Below are positions 45,992 through 55,637 of a stretch of DNA of 64,000 nt, piece by piece; within the stretch, counting starts at the first letter, position 1, and every line of letters starts with the position of its first letter. The position numbers were made by a program, and so were the translations under genes. Source of the stretch: Beta vulgaris subsp. vulgaris (Eukaryota > Streptophyta > Magnoliopsida > Caryophyllales > Amaranthaceae); assembly GCF_026745355.1 (NCBI RefSeq), contig NC_079210.1, positions 29,082,218 to 29,146,217 of the forward strand, written 5' to 3'. The notes under the pieces are model-generated. The model made no database searches. It saw only the letters and a program-made list of their open reading frames with translations, and was not told where the DNA came from.

Positions 45992-47493
45992 GTTGTTCCT
46001 TAAGATTGGGAACAACATGTTGTTCCTCTAAGATGGGAACAGTAGCTATTTCTTTTTCTTTGGGAACAGAAAATGAAGACCGTTTGGTGGAAGGAGGGAT
46101 AGGAGTATTTTGTGGTGCAATAGGAGATGTAGAGGCAGATTTTGGTGGAGATGAAGGAAAAGGAGGTATGGTATCCATAGGAACAGGAGTCTGTTCCCTA
46201 GAAGGACGAATGCAAGCATCATATACTTCCTTAGCAATCACACTCACTTCATCAACATCAACACTTTCATCCGCGTCAATGGAAGGAAGGTTGAGTACTT
46301 TCATATTTCGAACTCTTTGACTAGTTCGAGTTACTTTTGCAACCGGTTTCACCATCTCTTCAACCACCTTCTTCCCCTTTTCTTTTGCTTTTTGTTTTTT
46401 TTTCTGTTTTCTTTTGTTCCTTTTCTTTTTCCTTCTCAACTTCAATTTCGAGCTCTTCTTCTTCCACATCATCACATTCTTCGTCATCCTCATCATCATC
46501 ATCAATATTCGCCCTTCCTTTTATCACTTCTCCATTCACAACACACACATTTAAATTGTTCAAAGCACGAACATTTATCATATTTCCCGTAGACACACCA
46601 ATATTAGGAAACCCCGAAATCTTCACATTAAACTTGATTAATATTTGGGTTATAAGTGCGCCATAACCAACAACAAAGCCATTCTCAATGCAATGACCCA
46701 TATGTTGAATCATCAAGGAGGGAAAATTTATGCATTTATGAGAGGCTAGGCAATGAATGTAGATTAAGTCTAACATGCCAACTTGAGCACGTTTAGAGAG
46801 TCGAGGTAAGATGGCTTTCTTTAAAATGTGGAAGAGAATTTTGTGGCAAGGAGAAAGAAGATTGTGATCAAGAAATGTAGTGCCCTTTTCACCACCATAC
46901 TTCACAATCAACTCATCAAACGAAATATCAGAAAATGGATAAGAGCCTCTTTGTTTCTCAAAGTATACATCGGTTCCCCTCACAGGAACACCGAGTAATT
47001 TTCCCAAAATTTCAGAATTAAAGTCAATTTGGGTTCCCTTCACAAGTGTAGAACAATTTCCTTCTTCATCAATTGAAAAATTCTCACAAAATTCATCCAT
47101 AAGTTTGGGAATTAAACTTTGTCCATAACAATTTTCAAAAAGATGCTCCCAACCTTGAAACTTAATCATATTAAGAAATTGGCGAAAATTAACATTCTTA
47201 CACCAAGAAATATCAATGCATAAACCATGAACATACCTCTATGCAGAGGATTTTCTTTTTGCAACCTTGGTTGTTCCTCTCTCAGGAATCGTCGATTCCC
47301 CCTCACTATTTGCATGTGGCTCCTCTACTTCCATCTCCATTGATTCTTCAATTTTCTTCCTCTTTCTTAGGACCCTTGTTGATGGATTAGGAGAGATATC
47401 CATGGGAGTTGGAGATTCGGTATTAATCGAGGAAGGAGAGGGTTTTTTGCACTTTTGGGAAGAGAGAGAATGAGAAGGTTGTTTAGAGTTCAT
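45992..47493 (-). pseudogene. Env-like extra ORF of the copia element, N-terminal part
   Basis: The ATG at 47493 (MNSKQPSHSLSS) starts a Ser/Pro-rich basic segment. An in-frame TAG at 47239 separates it from the conserved part in the same frame (WEHLFENCYGQS, ILGKLLGVPVRG, HKILFHILKKAILPR, KCINFPSLMIQHMGHCIENG), followed by a Glu/Lys-rich low-complexity tract. A frameshift near 46400, at a T run, leads into a basic then Pro/Ser-rich part that ends at the G1 insertion. The C-terminus is at 9510-9920. Proteins of this type occur 3' of RNase H in Sireviruses. They are called env-like by position, but no signal peptide or transmembrane helix is visible here. Confidence 0.75.
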
Positions 47494-48105
47494 GATTTGT
47501 GGAGGTATTTTCGGTTTTGATGGAAATTGAAAAAGGAGTAATTTTTGTTTTAAGGGAAAAATAGAAAATAAAAGGAAAAAGAAACTAGTAAACCGTGTAT
47601 AGTTTTCAGGTGAAAACAAATATAGAAAACAAATTAAAGAAATAAGAGATAATATCTTCCAACTAACTTGAGAGATATTAGGAAAGAGTGAAAATATGAA
47701 AATCAGATCTTTAGGAGAAAGAATCTGAACAGAATATTTTTGGATTTTTCAATTTTGAAAAATTGAAAAATAAAATCTAGAAATAATACGCTGGGAACAG
47801 CGTTTGGGAACAACGAATGGAAACAACGAAATGGCTACTTTGGAACACAATTAATCTTTTAATCCTTTGTTATCACTTAAGGCATAGAATTGTCTTATGA
47901 ACCATAAGGGGAATATTATTGGACATTGATGAGCAGTTTTCAGACATTTTTACTCATACACATGAAATAATCATATAATGATTGTGATGCATTTTAAGCA
48001 AATAGAAACATCAAATATGCTCATCCATACATAATGCCAAGGAATCAAAACAAAGGGAAAAAGATTATAGCAATCATTTCAACTTGATCAAGCCAAGTTC
48101 AAGTC
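47494..48105 (-). other. Copia spacer between RNase H and the env-like ORF
   Basis: AT-rich, no conserved coding segment. It presumably holds the leader or splice acceptor of the env-like ORF. Confidence 0.55.
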
Positions 48106-49438
48106 TCATATTTTCAAACCTATTAAGGGCTTAGTCAAAATATCAGCAATTTGACGCTCAGTTTCACAAAATTCCATTTTAATAAGACCCTTCTCAACAT
48201 TATCCTTTAGAAAATGATGCCTAATATGGATGTGTTTGACTCTAGAATGATGCACGGGATCTTTAGAAATACTAATAGGACTAGTATTATCACAATAGAT
48301 GGGAACACATTCAAAGTAAATTTCGTAGTCACATAGTTGTTGTTTTATCCATAGCATTTGGGAACAACATGTTGCTGCTGCAACATATTCAGCCTCAGCT
48401 GTAGATAAAGCGACAGTGTTTTGCTTCTAGCTGCTCCAAGAAACCAAACTATGACTAAGGAACTGAACCATACCTGATGTACTCTTTCTATTGACCAGAT
48501 CTCCTGCATAGTCAGCATCCGCAAATCCTTTTAGTTCAAAGGTATCACTTCTTGAATAGAATAGGCTTAAATCGTCTGTTCCCTTGAGGTATCTCAGGAT
48601 TCTCTTCACTGCTGTGAGATGAGATTCCTTTGGATTGGCTTGAAACCTTGCACATAACCCTACACTAAAAGCAATATCAGGACGACTTGCAGTTAGATAT
48701 AATAGTGAGCCAATCATACCTCGATACTTGGTTTGGTCCACACTTGTTCCTATAGTATCTTCATCCAATCTGGTTGAAGTTCCCATAGGTGTATGATTTA
48801 CTTTGGATGCCTCCAAACCATACTTTTTCAACAGTTCCTTTATGTACTTTTGTTGATGGATGTAGATCCCTTCTTCTGTTTGCTTGATTTGCAACCCCAA
48901 GAAGAAGTTAAGTTCACCCATCATGCTCATTTCGAATTCTTTACTCATGAGATTAGCAAAGTCCTTGCACAAAGATTCATTAGTGGCACCAAATATAATA
49001 TCATTAACATATATTTGAACTACTAATAAATGTTTTCCTTTTGATTTTAAAAACAAGGTTCGATCCAATTTTCCTCTTTTAAAGTCATTTTTCAAGAAGG
49101 AACTTAGAAAGTCTTTCATACCATGCTCTTGGAACTTGCTTCAACCCATAAAGAGCCTTGTTCCTCACTATGGTTCCGAACTCATCCAACTTATTTCTAA
49201 ACACCCATTTTAAACCAATAACCTTATTGTGTTTAGGTTTAGGTTCAAGGTGCCAAACTTTATTTCTTTCAAACTGATGAAGTTCATCTTGCATAGCTAC
49301 AATCCAATCAGCATCAGTGAGAGCTTCTTCATGGTTCCTGGGTTCCATCATAGAAAGAAAAGCATGAAAAGCACAAAAATTTCTAATTTGAGATATCATT
49401 TGAGTTCCCTTGTTTATATCACTGATTATGAGTTCCAC
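48106..49438 (-). pseudogene. Reverse transcriptase and RNase H of the copia element
   Basis: The RT start region (49438-49210; MEPRNHEEAL, IGLKWVFRNKLDEFG) jumps directly to ALYGLKQVPRAWYERL, so about 100 codons of the fingers and palm are missing. The rest of RT follows in another frame (49119-48427). At the catalytic site the motif reads YVNDIIFG, with Asn in place of the first Asp of YVDD. YLTASRPDIAFSVGLCARFQ and YLKGTDDL follow. RNase H (FADADYAGD, then after a break YCDNTSPISISKDPV and ADILTKPL) ends at 48106. The deletion and the active-site change make this copy inactive regardless of frameshifts. Confidence 0.9.
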
Positions 49439-49806
49439 TGGATGGGAACGATGAGTTTTCCAAGGCTTTGGTTGGAAATCTTGGATGGAAACTTGATTTC
49501 CTCCTAGAGATGGAGAGCTAGAGATGGAGAGACTTTTACAGTTCCTACCCTAAAAATAGTAAGTATAGAAGAGAAGATAAATGAATAGATTCTTCCAGTG
49601 GATCGCGGATCGGAGGAAGTAGTGGACAAGGAGAGAACTCGGCATCGTGCAATTCCATCAATCTGGTCAATTCATTTCCGCTGCTCTACTCTTTCGCTTT
49701 GGCATTTCCATTTCTTTGATTATCTTCATTTCCCTATTCTTGGGAACCAGGTTCAACAATAGTGGATTCATTCACTTGTGTATCCTCACCTAGTTCTTCT
49801 TCTCCT
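49439..49806 (-). other. Copia integrase-RT linker, degraded
   Basis: Ser/Glu/Pro-type linker sequence with stops in all frames. A duplicated 'gagatggagagctagagatggagag' is visible near 49507-49530. Confidence 0.5.
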
Positions 49807-50810
49807 TCATTGGTGTTCCTTATGCTTTGTACCCATGACTTCTTCTTCTTCCAAAGTCTCATCAATAAGACTTTGATCTCTTACTAAACCTATCTTGAAG
49901 TCGTCATCAACCTGTGTGCTTGCAACAAATTTATCTGTTTCATCAAAAATAACATGCACACTTTCTTCTACACACATAGACCTTTTATTATAAACTCTAT
50001 AAGTTTTGCTACTAGAAGAGTATCCTAAAAATACAGCTTCATCACTTCTAGCATCAAATTTTCCAAGATTTTTTTTCCCATTATTATGAACAAAACATTT
50101 ACATCCAAATGTTCTGAAATATGTAATATTGGGCTTTTTACCAAAACACGGCTCATAAGGAGTTTTATTTAATAAAGGTCTCACCATGGCACGATTTATA
50201 ATATGACAGGCAGTATTCACAGCTTCGGCCCAATAATTCATAGGAAGACCACTAGCTATCAACATAGTCCTAGACATTTCCTCTAATGTTCTATTCTTCC
50301 TTTCAACAACACCATTTTGTTGAGGTGTTCTAGGGGTGCAGAAATTATGATATAAGCCATTGTATTTACTAAAGTCATCAAACTTAAAGTTCTCAAATTC
50401 TTTGCCATGGTCGGATCTAAGGTGTAGTAATTTTTTACCACTCAAATTTTGAACTTTCTTTGCAAAGACAAGGAACTCATCATAAGTCTCGTCCTTGCTA
50501 TAAAGAAAAATAACCCATGTAAATTCAAAGAAGTCATCTACAATAACCAACACATATTTCGTGCCACTCCTACTTTGAATCCTCATTGGTCCACACAAAT
50601 CCATATGAATAAATTCTAATGGTCTTGTGGTACTTACCACTTTCTTGGACTTGAAAGAAGTTCTAACATGCTTACCTTTAGCGCACGCATCACAAACATG
50701 ATCTAAATGAAACTAAATTAAAAGTAAACCTAAAACTAGTTCTTTAGAACAACATTTGTCAACCAATGAAAAACTAGCATGACCTAGACGCATATGCCAT
50801 AAAAAGAGAA
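49807..50810 (-). pseudogene. Integrase of the copia element
   Basis: A pre-integrase zinc-binding region (MRLGHASF near 50795, then HVCDACAKGKHVRTSF near 50700) crosses a frame break near 50715. It leads to the core domain in a 278-codon open frame (50640-49807). DDE residues are visible in FIHMDLCGPM, LRSDHGKEF and QQNGVVERKNRT, followed by the copia-typical MNYWAEAVNTACHIINR and FGCKCFVHNNGKKNLGKFDARSDEAVFLGYS segments. Confidence 0.9.
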
Positions 50811-51358
50811 TCATCATCAATAACACTAAGGCATGTAAACTTGTTTTTGGGAACAAGGTTAAGATCCACAACATATGTGTTCCCTTTTCTTGTTCCTTCC
50901 AAAACAACATCCTTTGTGCTTTTGTTGACGATTAGACATTTTTCACTATCAAACTTCACAAAGTTCCCTTTATCATATAATTGGGAAATACTCAACAAAT
51001 TATGCTTCAAACCATCAACTAGAAAAACGTTATCTATGGAATGTGACGATGACTTACCAACTTTGCCCATGGAAACTATGTTACCTTTCATGTTGTCACC
51101 AAAAGTCACACTTCCACTATCATAGGCTAAGAGTGAGAGAAATCCTGATCTATCTCCAGTCATATGCTTAGAACAACCACTGTCAAGGTACCATGTGTTG
51201 TTCGCCCTCACTCCAACCTCAAGAGATTCAATCTCTTCATCGGATTCCGAATTGTCAAGAGCCATGAGACAGAAGTTTGCAGTCTCCTCATTTGGTTGAG
51301 GATCATCTTCTTCTTCGCAGTCAGAGTCTCCCCATGCAGCAACTATAGCTTTCTTCAT
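50811..51358 (-). pseudogene. Aspartic protease region of the copia element
   Basis: After an acidic linker, NTWYLDSGCSKHMTGD near 51200 contains the copia protease active-site DSG motif, followed by NVFLVDGLKHNLLSISQL and FDSEKCLI. It continues into the pre-integrase segment through a frame change near 50800. The frame differs from gag by a shift at about 51370. Confidence 0.88.
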
Positions 51359-52314
51359 ATCAGATCGTGTATAGGAACTTTTGTATTCCTTGTTTCTATC
51401 TTTGCTTCGTTCCCTTCCTTATCTTGTTCCCATTGGGGACATTCTTTTATGAAGTGTTCGGAACGGCCACACTTATGACAAACAAGTTTGTTATAATATT
51501 TCTTATTCTTAACTTTGTAGTCTCCATTCTTCATGTTCCTAAACATTCTTTTAAATTTTCAGACCATGAGAGCGGATTCTTCTTCGTCAGTTTTCGAGTC
51601 ATCACTTTCATCAGCTTTTAAGGCAGTCGATTTTTGCTTGGACATGTCTCCAATTTCATTGTCCATTTGCAGCTCATGAGTCATAAGGGAACCAACAAGT
51701 TGTTCCAGATTGAACTTCGTAAAGTCCTTAGTTTCTTGTAAGGCAGTTACCTTAGCCATCCATCGATCCCTAGGAAGGCTCCTTAGGACCTTTCGTACCT
51801 GTTCCACAGAAGTAATCACTTTTCCAAGAGATGTTAGCTCATTAATAATATTAGTAAAGCGTGTAAACATGTCTTGGATAGATTCTTTTGATTTCATTTG
51901 AAAGAGTTCATATTGATTCATTAAAAGATCTATTTTTGATCTGTTAACTTCACTCGTACCTTCATGAGTGACTTCAAGGAGATCCCAAATTTGTTTTGCG
52001 GTTTTGCATCCCATGACACGATTGTGTTCATGAGGTCCAAGACCACAATGAAGCAGTTTTATAGCAAGAGCATTAATTTCCATTTTTTCGAAATCTTCTT
52101 TATCAAAATCAGACATTGATTTAGGAATTACCTCATTCTTGTCATTAGTGGTAGTGACTTTAAAATCACCTACCTCTATGAGTCTCCATACCTGGTAATT
52201 GTTGGCTTTGATGAAGATCTCCATTATGTTCTTCCAGTAGGTGTAGAACTTACCATTGAACATTGGTGGCCTCTGCGTAGAGTACCCTTCTTCCAGTTTT
52301 TCTCTAGTATTCAT
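51359..52314 (-). pseudogene. gag: gag of the copia element
   Basis: I place the start at the ATG at 52314 (MNTREKLEEGY), the first after the PBS; the open frame upstream lies in the LTR. The copia Gag domain (UBN2 type) covers residues about 15-220 (RPPMFNGKFYTYWK, GCKTAKQIWDLLEVTHEGT, RSLPRDRW). An in-frame TGA at 51559 precedes, in the same frame, the zinc knuckle CHKCGRSEHFIKEC near 51480-51440. One stop and one shift separate it from protease. Confidence 0.88.
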
Positions 52315-52362
52315 ATTTTCCAAGATCTTGAACTCAACAGGGTTTCCTGATTTATAGAGTTC

Positions 52363-52376
52363 CCGCTCTGATACCA
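52363..52376 (-). other. Primer binding site of the copia element, initiator tRNA-Met
   Basis: Minus-strand TGGTATCAGAGCGG two bases inside the LTR, matching the 3' end complement of plant initiator tRNA-Met in its first 12 bases. Confidence 0.9.
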
Positions 52377-52378
52377 AT

Positions 52379-53901
52379 TGTTGTATAATATGAGCACTAT
52401 AAGAGAGGGGGTGAATTATAGTGAGAGAATAAGCTATACTTTTTGCGGAATTAAAAGTAAACTGGGGAACAAACAATGGGAACACGAGAGATTTAGCGAG
52501 GAAAAACTTCCTAGGCCTAGTAGGAAGAAACGACCTCGACCACAAGGGATTTTAACACAACTTTCCACTATAATAGGCCAAAAAAACTCTGATTACAACC
52601 TATTACTTTTCTCTCGATTCTCAACTTAAGTCACTCAACTCAAGTTCCCAATGACAGTTCCCACAACTGTCGTTCCTCTTAAACTTCACTAGAGGTTCCT
52701 TTCTCTTTCTCTTGCTTCACTCAAAGCTTCTCACACTTACAAGAGTTCACTCAAACCCTTTTTCTCAAAAATACACTTTGTAAAACAATGGAAGAGTAAT
52801 AAACTCGATTAATGTAAGTATGAATTCTCTTTAGAAAAAGGCACTGACTCTTTTAGACAACTAAGACAAATTAGCTAAGTCAGACACACTTTTGTTCTAA
52901 GGTTTTAGGCCCCTATTTATAGACAATTAACACAAGACAATTTTATCCACTAATTAATCCACTATCCCATGATCTCCATGACTTTAATTAATTAAACAAT
53001 TTAAATTAAATATTCCTTGATAAGTAATTAACCCACTAATCCACCACTTAACTAAATAGGAGAAGCAGTAACATATTACGTGGTTTTACAAACTTGAGGG
53101 ATAATTAAACTTATTTAAATGAATTAATACTTGGGAGATAATTCACCAAGCCACTAAATCCACTAACTACAAAAACGTGCAGCAGTAGCTTTAGGCGTGT
53201 AATCTTATTTTTAGGGAATAAATAAAATATTTACTTTAACTAGATTTTAGAAAAAATAACTTTCATAAAAACGAAAATCAGTTTTATATTTTTTCTAAAA
53301 CGAAAATCTTTTAAAAAAAACCGGAAAGATATTTTATTTTGAAAATAAAATCTTTTAAATAAAATATAAAATATAACGGTTAGATATTTTTCTACATAAA
53401 ATCCGAAAATCATTTTAAAAACTTTTTCCTAACAAACTAAAAACAAATTACCTAAAATAGTGGATCTTAATCAAAACAACCCTAAAAACTCTAACTAATA
53501 TATTAGGCACACACCTAGAGTTAGGCGCACAACTTTAGAGCCATTTAGGTGTTCGTAAACAGGTTTTAAGTCTTGTTCCCTAACCTTGTTCCTAACTGTG
53601 CCAGGTCTGTTCCTGTCATGGGAACATAACCAAGTTCCTTTGAGAATTCACCACGAACTTAATTGAGCTTTCACTCAACCTTAAAATGAAAATAATAAAT
53701 ACACCCTAATGTATTCTAATCTTCATTTCATGCTTGATACTTCATCACTCGAACATCTTCACTTCGACCTTTGATTAATTCTCCGTTTTAATCTACAATC
53801 AAGTAATCTCTTTGCTCGAGAACGAATTACCTAGCAACAACATAAATAAAATACACTATGTCTTTTGTGGTTAAGTCATCTTCAAAACTCAAGGGTCAAC
53901 A
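52379..53901 (-). repeat. 5' LTR of the copia element
   Basis: 1523 bp, paired with 7482-9008. TATA box CTATAAATAG on the minus strand at 52922-52913. Followed on the plus strand by ATATA (53902-53906), the second copy of the target duplication. Confidence 0.95.
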
Positions 53902-53906
53902 ATATA

Positions 53907-54447
53907 AAAATAAACATGACAATATTTTTGGTGTTTTATAATTTTCTAAAATAAAATATTATTATTATCTAAGTATTTGGCATCATCAAAATATGGAATA
54001 CAACAAACTCTTAATTAGAAAGTCCAATAAAGAATACACATACATCTACTACAGATAATAAGTTTCTTTCCATAAGGACAAAGTTGAATAATAGTTTAAT
54101 ACATAAGTTCACCTCTAAAATTCATTTATTGGTGGCTTAAGACCTTTCATATGCAATTTATGCTAAAACCCTTATGTTTCACATGTAAGGTGTTTGCTGA
54201 AATATCAGGATTACTAGTCTTGCACAAACATTTGAAATTAGAATTTTTACCATGATGCTACCACTAATTAGAACATTCAAAATCTTTTTAATCCGTGGTG
54301 TTTAGCTATTTGGGGTAAAGTGAACATGAGTAGAGAGGGGCACCCTGTACAAGAAGCCGACTGTCTCTAAATTAATGGAGGTCGTCACCCCACCCTTTAA
54401 TTATTATGCTTGCAAGTCTTAACTTGGACATGTCCCCTATTCATTCA
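53907..54447. other. Flank of the copia element, no gene seen
   Basis: AT-rich sequence continuing from 7476 before the copia insertion. No reading frame or repeat recognised. A possible right end of the CACTA-like element at 4187 was sought here and not found. Confidence 0.5.
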
Positions 54448-55362
54448 CTAGTGGAAAAAACCGTATTTGTCACTTAGTATTAGATGCGGTTTTTGTAAAA
54501 CCGCATCCGAAAATCAACCAAAAAATGGGAGGGAAATTTAGCCAGAAACATCTGATGCGATCCTCAAAAACCGCATCACATTATAAAATTGTTGCAGTTT
54601 TTTTTTAATCTGATGCGGTTCAATGGATTGCATCAAATTACTGTAATTTTTTGGCTCATCCCAGCACGTTGAACTATCTCCCACGTACGAAATGACCCAA
54701 CAAGAAATGGCCCCCTAATACTAAATCCCTCCTCACTTATAACTAGACCCACTCTTTCTCCAGACCCTCTCTCTCTTCTATCAAACCCTAATCTCCCTCC
54801 TCTCCCCTCTCTCTCTCCTCTCTACTCCATGAAATGAAGATGAATGGAGAGAAATCAGAAAATGAAGAACGACGAGCGAAAATAGGGATGAAACGAAGAG
54901 CGTAACGAAGAATGAATTGACGAAGAAACGAAGAGCAAAATCAATTAACGAAGAATCGAAGAACATAAACGAATTGACGAATAATCGAAGAACGAATTGA
55001 GCGTAGTTTTTTCTTCTTTTTTTTACCATATTTCTTCGTGTTTTTATATTTTTTTTACAAGATTTTTTCGTTTTATTTTAGGATTTAGTTTTTGGATCTG
55101 ATTTTGGATGTAGGTTTTTATTTGGGTTTTTTGTGGTGCCATTTTCGTTTCGGTTTTTTTTGGTTTCATGCTCTTATTTTTTTCGTTTTTTTTTATCTGA
55201 TTTTGTTTTTCTTTTTGCTCTTAATTTTTTCGTTATTTTTTTGGATTTGATTTAGTTTTTTTAGGTGTTAATTTTTCCCTTTTTTCGTTTTTTGGATCAT
55301 AATTTTCGCTTTGTTTCTCTTTTTTCGTTTTTTGATCTGATTATGTGATTTTATATATATAA
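54448..55362 (+). mobile_element. CACTA-like left terminus and T-rich leader; right end not found
   Basis: CACTAGTGGAAAAAACCG at 54448 is followed by repeated (T)GATGCGGTTT and AAACCGCATC motifs, including a perfect hairpin GATGCGGTTTT-TGT-AAAACCGCATC (about 54483-54510). A CT-rich leader with CAAACCCTAATCTCCCTCC follows (54760-54830), then a very T-rich stretch. It looks like the 5' part of another CACTA element into which the caulimovirid integrated. The element would continue past 63573 and the window end. No transposase is visible. Confidence 0.5.
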
Positions 55363-55380
55363 CAGGATAAATGCCAGGGA
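55363..55380. repeat. Terminal repeat of the endogenous caulimovirid, left copy
   Basis: CAGGATAAATGCCAGGGA matches 63555-63572 with one difference. The DNA outside is TATATATA-rich on this side and TATATACATATATG on the other. Confidence 0.8.
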
Positions 55381-55637
55381 TTTGGGGTGTTAACAGATAA
55401 TACAGAGATAAGATAAAATCTTAAAATAATAAAACATAAAACAATTAAAAATAAGGCGGTTTAACCATCCATTGCTTAAAATGAAAGACTTACAAATCGT
55501 CTTGATACGAAACGTAAAATTCTAAAGAGAGTTACAAATTTATTTGTGGAAGAAAAGAGAGACAAAGATTTTCTGAGGAGCTTTTGTAATCGTGTATTTT
55601 ACTCTGCCCTCAATTTGAAGAAGAGTCCTTAATTTAT
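55381..55637 (-). other. 3' non-coding end of the endogenous caulimovirid
   Basis: AT-rich sequence between the foldback element and the terminal repeat. No domain of RT or RNase H is visible, so a deletion of the distal pol gene ends near here. By position it is the intergenic region; I cannot point to a definite promoter. Confidence 0.5.

Larger units (their letters stand above)
7482..53901 (-). mobile_element. Ty1/copia retrotransposon, Sirevirus-like, carrying nested elements
   Basis: Two direct LTRs (7482-9008 and 52379-53901) are flanked by the 5-bp duplication ATATA (7477-7481, 53902-53906). On the minus strand the order is LTR, initiator tRNA-Met PBS, gag with zinc knuckle, protease, integrase, reverse transcriptase, RNase H, an extra env-like ORF with a coiled coil, a polypurine tract and LTR. 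Integrase before RT defines copia. The extra ORF plus repeated polypurine tracts point to the Sirevirus lineage. Without the 36-kb nested insertion (9921-45991 plus one GTTGT) the element is about 10.3 kb. An RT deletion, frameshifts and stops make it non-autonomous as read. Confidence 0.93.

Noticed and set aside
9510..47493. A functional viral envelope for the copia element
   Set aside because: No signal peptide, glycosylation-rich ectodomain or membrane helix is visible; the label env-like is positional only.
54781..55029. 82-codon minus-strand frame
   Set aside because: Antisense of a CT-rich leader and A-rich repeat; Phe/Val/Leu-rich by composition only.
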